NCBI RefSeq assembly: GCF_002413825.1
Contig: NZ_DHXT01000040.1
Location: 17,147-23,877 of the forward strand
Reading direction: 5' to 3'
Length of the DNA stretch: 6,731 nucleotides
Origin: Rhodoferax sp. UBA5149
GTDB taxonomy: Bacteria; Pseudomonadota; Gammaproteobacteria; Burkholderiales; Burkholderiaceae_C
In this document: positions 5,693-6,731 of the stretch, piece by piece
Layout: every line of letters starts with the position of its first letter
How positions within the stretch are numbered: the first letter of the stretch is position 1
Made by a program: the position numbers and the translations under genes
Notes under the pieces: generated by a model
Seen by the model: the letters and a program-made list of their open reading frames with translations, nothing else
What the model was told of the DNA's origin: nothing
The model's database searches: none

Positions 5693-6731
5693 TCAAATAT
5701 TTTCAGTGGCTGCCGCGACCCCACGCAAGGCCTTGAGCGCGTGGGCCAAGCCTGCGTCCACCGGCAGCGGCTCGGCCCCCCAGCGCGCCGCCAGCAGTTC
5801 GGCGCAGAGCACGGAGAAGCTCAGACCTCTTGAACCCATGCTGGCACAAATCCACAGGCTGGGCTGGTCCGCCTGGTACAGCGGCCCCACCATGGGCAGA
5901 CGGTCGGCGGTGACGCAGCGCGTGTTTTTCCAGGTGTTGAGGGGGCCAGCGGCAAACTGCTTGGCAAGCACTTGACCCAGCGCGGGGATCAACTTGTGCA
6001 GCCGCCCGAGGTTGGCCGCGTGATTCTTTTCGTCCGGCGATGGCGGCCGGCTGTCGGGCTGGAAACTGGAGCCGACGAACCAGGCGGCTCCGCCCTCAAA
6101 GGGCACCACGGGGATCACGCTGCCCGCCCCATTGACCGGAAACGGCGGAAAGGCCGCGTCGGGCGGGCCCTGGTGCATGGCCCACGACAGCTGACCCCGC
6201 ACGCCGTGCATGGCAGGCAGCTGGTTGGCGCGAATGCCCAGCGCGGGCAGGGTCGTCTGCAACGTTTCAAGCAATGGCATCGCGCCATTGGCGTTGGCCA
6301 GAACCACCCGATCGGCGCGAGCCAGCACATGGCCTAGCGCGTCCAGCAGTTCCCATTGATCGCCGATCTGGCGAAGGGCAGACACCCGGGCGCCGCCCTG
6401 AAAAGTGATTCCCGGTTGCGCCAGCCAGGCCCGTACCAGTTGGGTCGGCTTGAGCCACGCCGCCTCCTTGTGCCAGATGTCGGGCAGATTGGTCGGACCA
6501 TCCACTTGGCGTTGCAGCGTGCCGGTGGCGTCCCAGTCCTGCCCCTGCCGCAACAGACTGCGTGCCTGATGCAAGGTCAGCCGCACGCCGCTGCGCGACA
6601 GGCGCGACAGCGTGCAGTCGTCGGCTGAGACATGGGGCGCCAGCAAGCCCACCGGCAGCCCGGAAGCGCCGGTGGCGGGCTCGCTGGCCTGATCAAGTAC
6701 CTGCACTCGCCAGCCGCGCCGGGCCAATGCC
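5693..6731 (-). CDS. mnmC: MnmC FAD-dependent cmnm5(s2)U34 oxidoreductase domain, N-terminus cut by window edge
   Basis: The frame is open from the right edge to a TGA at 5693-5695, with 345 residues visible. This is the FAD-dependent domain that removes the carboxymethyl group from cmnm5(s2)U34 in certain tRNAs, giving nm5(s2)U, before methylation to mnm5(s2)U. The visible part begins at ALARRGWRVQVLDQ, the end of the Rossmann FAD-binding fold, so the GxGxxG loop lies just outside the window. GASGLPVGLLAPHVS follows shortly after, and ASMGSRGLSFSVLCAELLA near the C-terminus matches the family's GSRGL...LCAELLA signature. The TTG at 6727 is not a believable start because the homology continues through it. 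The methyltransferase half (MnmD) may be fused upstream or separate; the window cannot say. A more general DadA-like FAD oxidoreductase is the alternative, but both signature regions favour MnmC. Confidence 0.87.
   Translation of the reverse strand, partial: ALARRGWRVQVLDQASEPATGASGLPVGLLAPHVSADDCTLSRLSRSGVRLTLHQARSLLRQGQDWDATGTLQRQVDGPTNLPDIWHKEAAWLKPTQLVRAWLAQPGITFQGGARVSALRQIGDQWELLDALGHVLARADRVVLANANGAMPLLETLQTTLPALGIRANQLPAMHGVRGQLSWAMHQGPPDAAFPPFPVNGAGSVIPVVPFEGGAAWFVGSSFQPDSRPPSPDEKNHAANLGRLHKLIPALGQVLAKQFAAGPLNTWKNTRCVTADRLPMVGPLYQADQPSLWICASMGSRGLSFSVLCAELLAARWGAEPLPVDAGLAHALKALRGVAAATENI

Noticed and set aside
6325..6345. GGCCTAGCGCG in mnmC as a third partial copy of the repeat
   Set aside because: Only a few bases resemble the general element, the flanking TTGCTA and TCGGGGGCTG blocks are absent, and the DNA reads as ordinary coding sequence.

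Overview
The window is GC-rich with short intergenic gaps. It looks like chromosomal DNA from a betaproteobacterium of the Burkholderiales, most likely Comamonadaceae (Rhodoferax/Polaromonas type). That placement rests on protein character (a betaproteobacterial-style nitrite/sulfite reductase, an MnmC-type oxidoreductase, a PfkB ribokinase) and on a short AT-flanked dispersed repeat of a kind I associate with that family. It is inference from memory, not a database result. I see no tRNA, rRNA, CRISPR array, phage gene or insertion sequence.

Layout. Positions 1-2555, minus strand: a sulfur-assimilation unit, with a TSUP-family membrane transporter followed after 2 nt by a siroheme/4Fe-4S sulfite reductase hemoprotein (cysI) that runs off the left edge. 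The AT-rich stretch at about 2580-2635 carries a plausible promoter and two dyads. Positions 2733-4706, minus strand: a nucleoside salvage pair, with ribokinase (rbsK) upstream and an inosine/uridine-type nucleoside hydrolase downstream. Positions 4835-5652, plus strand: a possible 22-codon small ORF with a good ribosome binding site, then a protein built from two degenerate receiver-like domains. Positions 5693-6731, minus strand: the FAD-dependent oxidoreductase domain of MnmC (tRNA wobble-uridine modification), open at the right edge.

How the genes fit together. The transporter and sulfite reductase probably handle movement of a sulfur oxyanion and reduction of sulfite to sulfide. The nucleoside hydrolase would split ribonucleosides into base plus ribose, and the ribokinase would make ribose 5-phosphate from the ribose. 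The receiver-like protein is likely regulatory, but nothing here shows its target. MnmC is unrelated housekeeping.

The least ordinary features are: (i) two copies of what seems to be one roughly 49-bp palindromic element, one read in frame inside cysI and the other holding the end of the receiver gene and a likely two-way terminator; (ii) a tandem receiver protein in which each half has lost a different part of the phosphorylation site; and (iii) the small hydrophobic ORF directly upstream of it. I found no convincing new multi-gene defence or mobile system.
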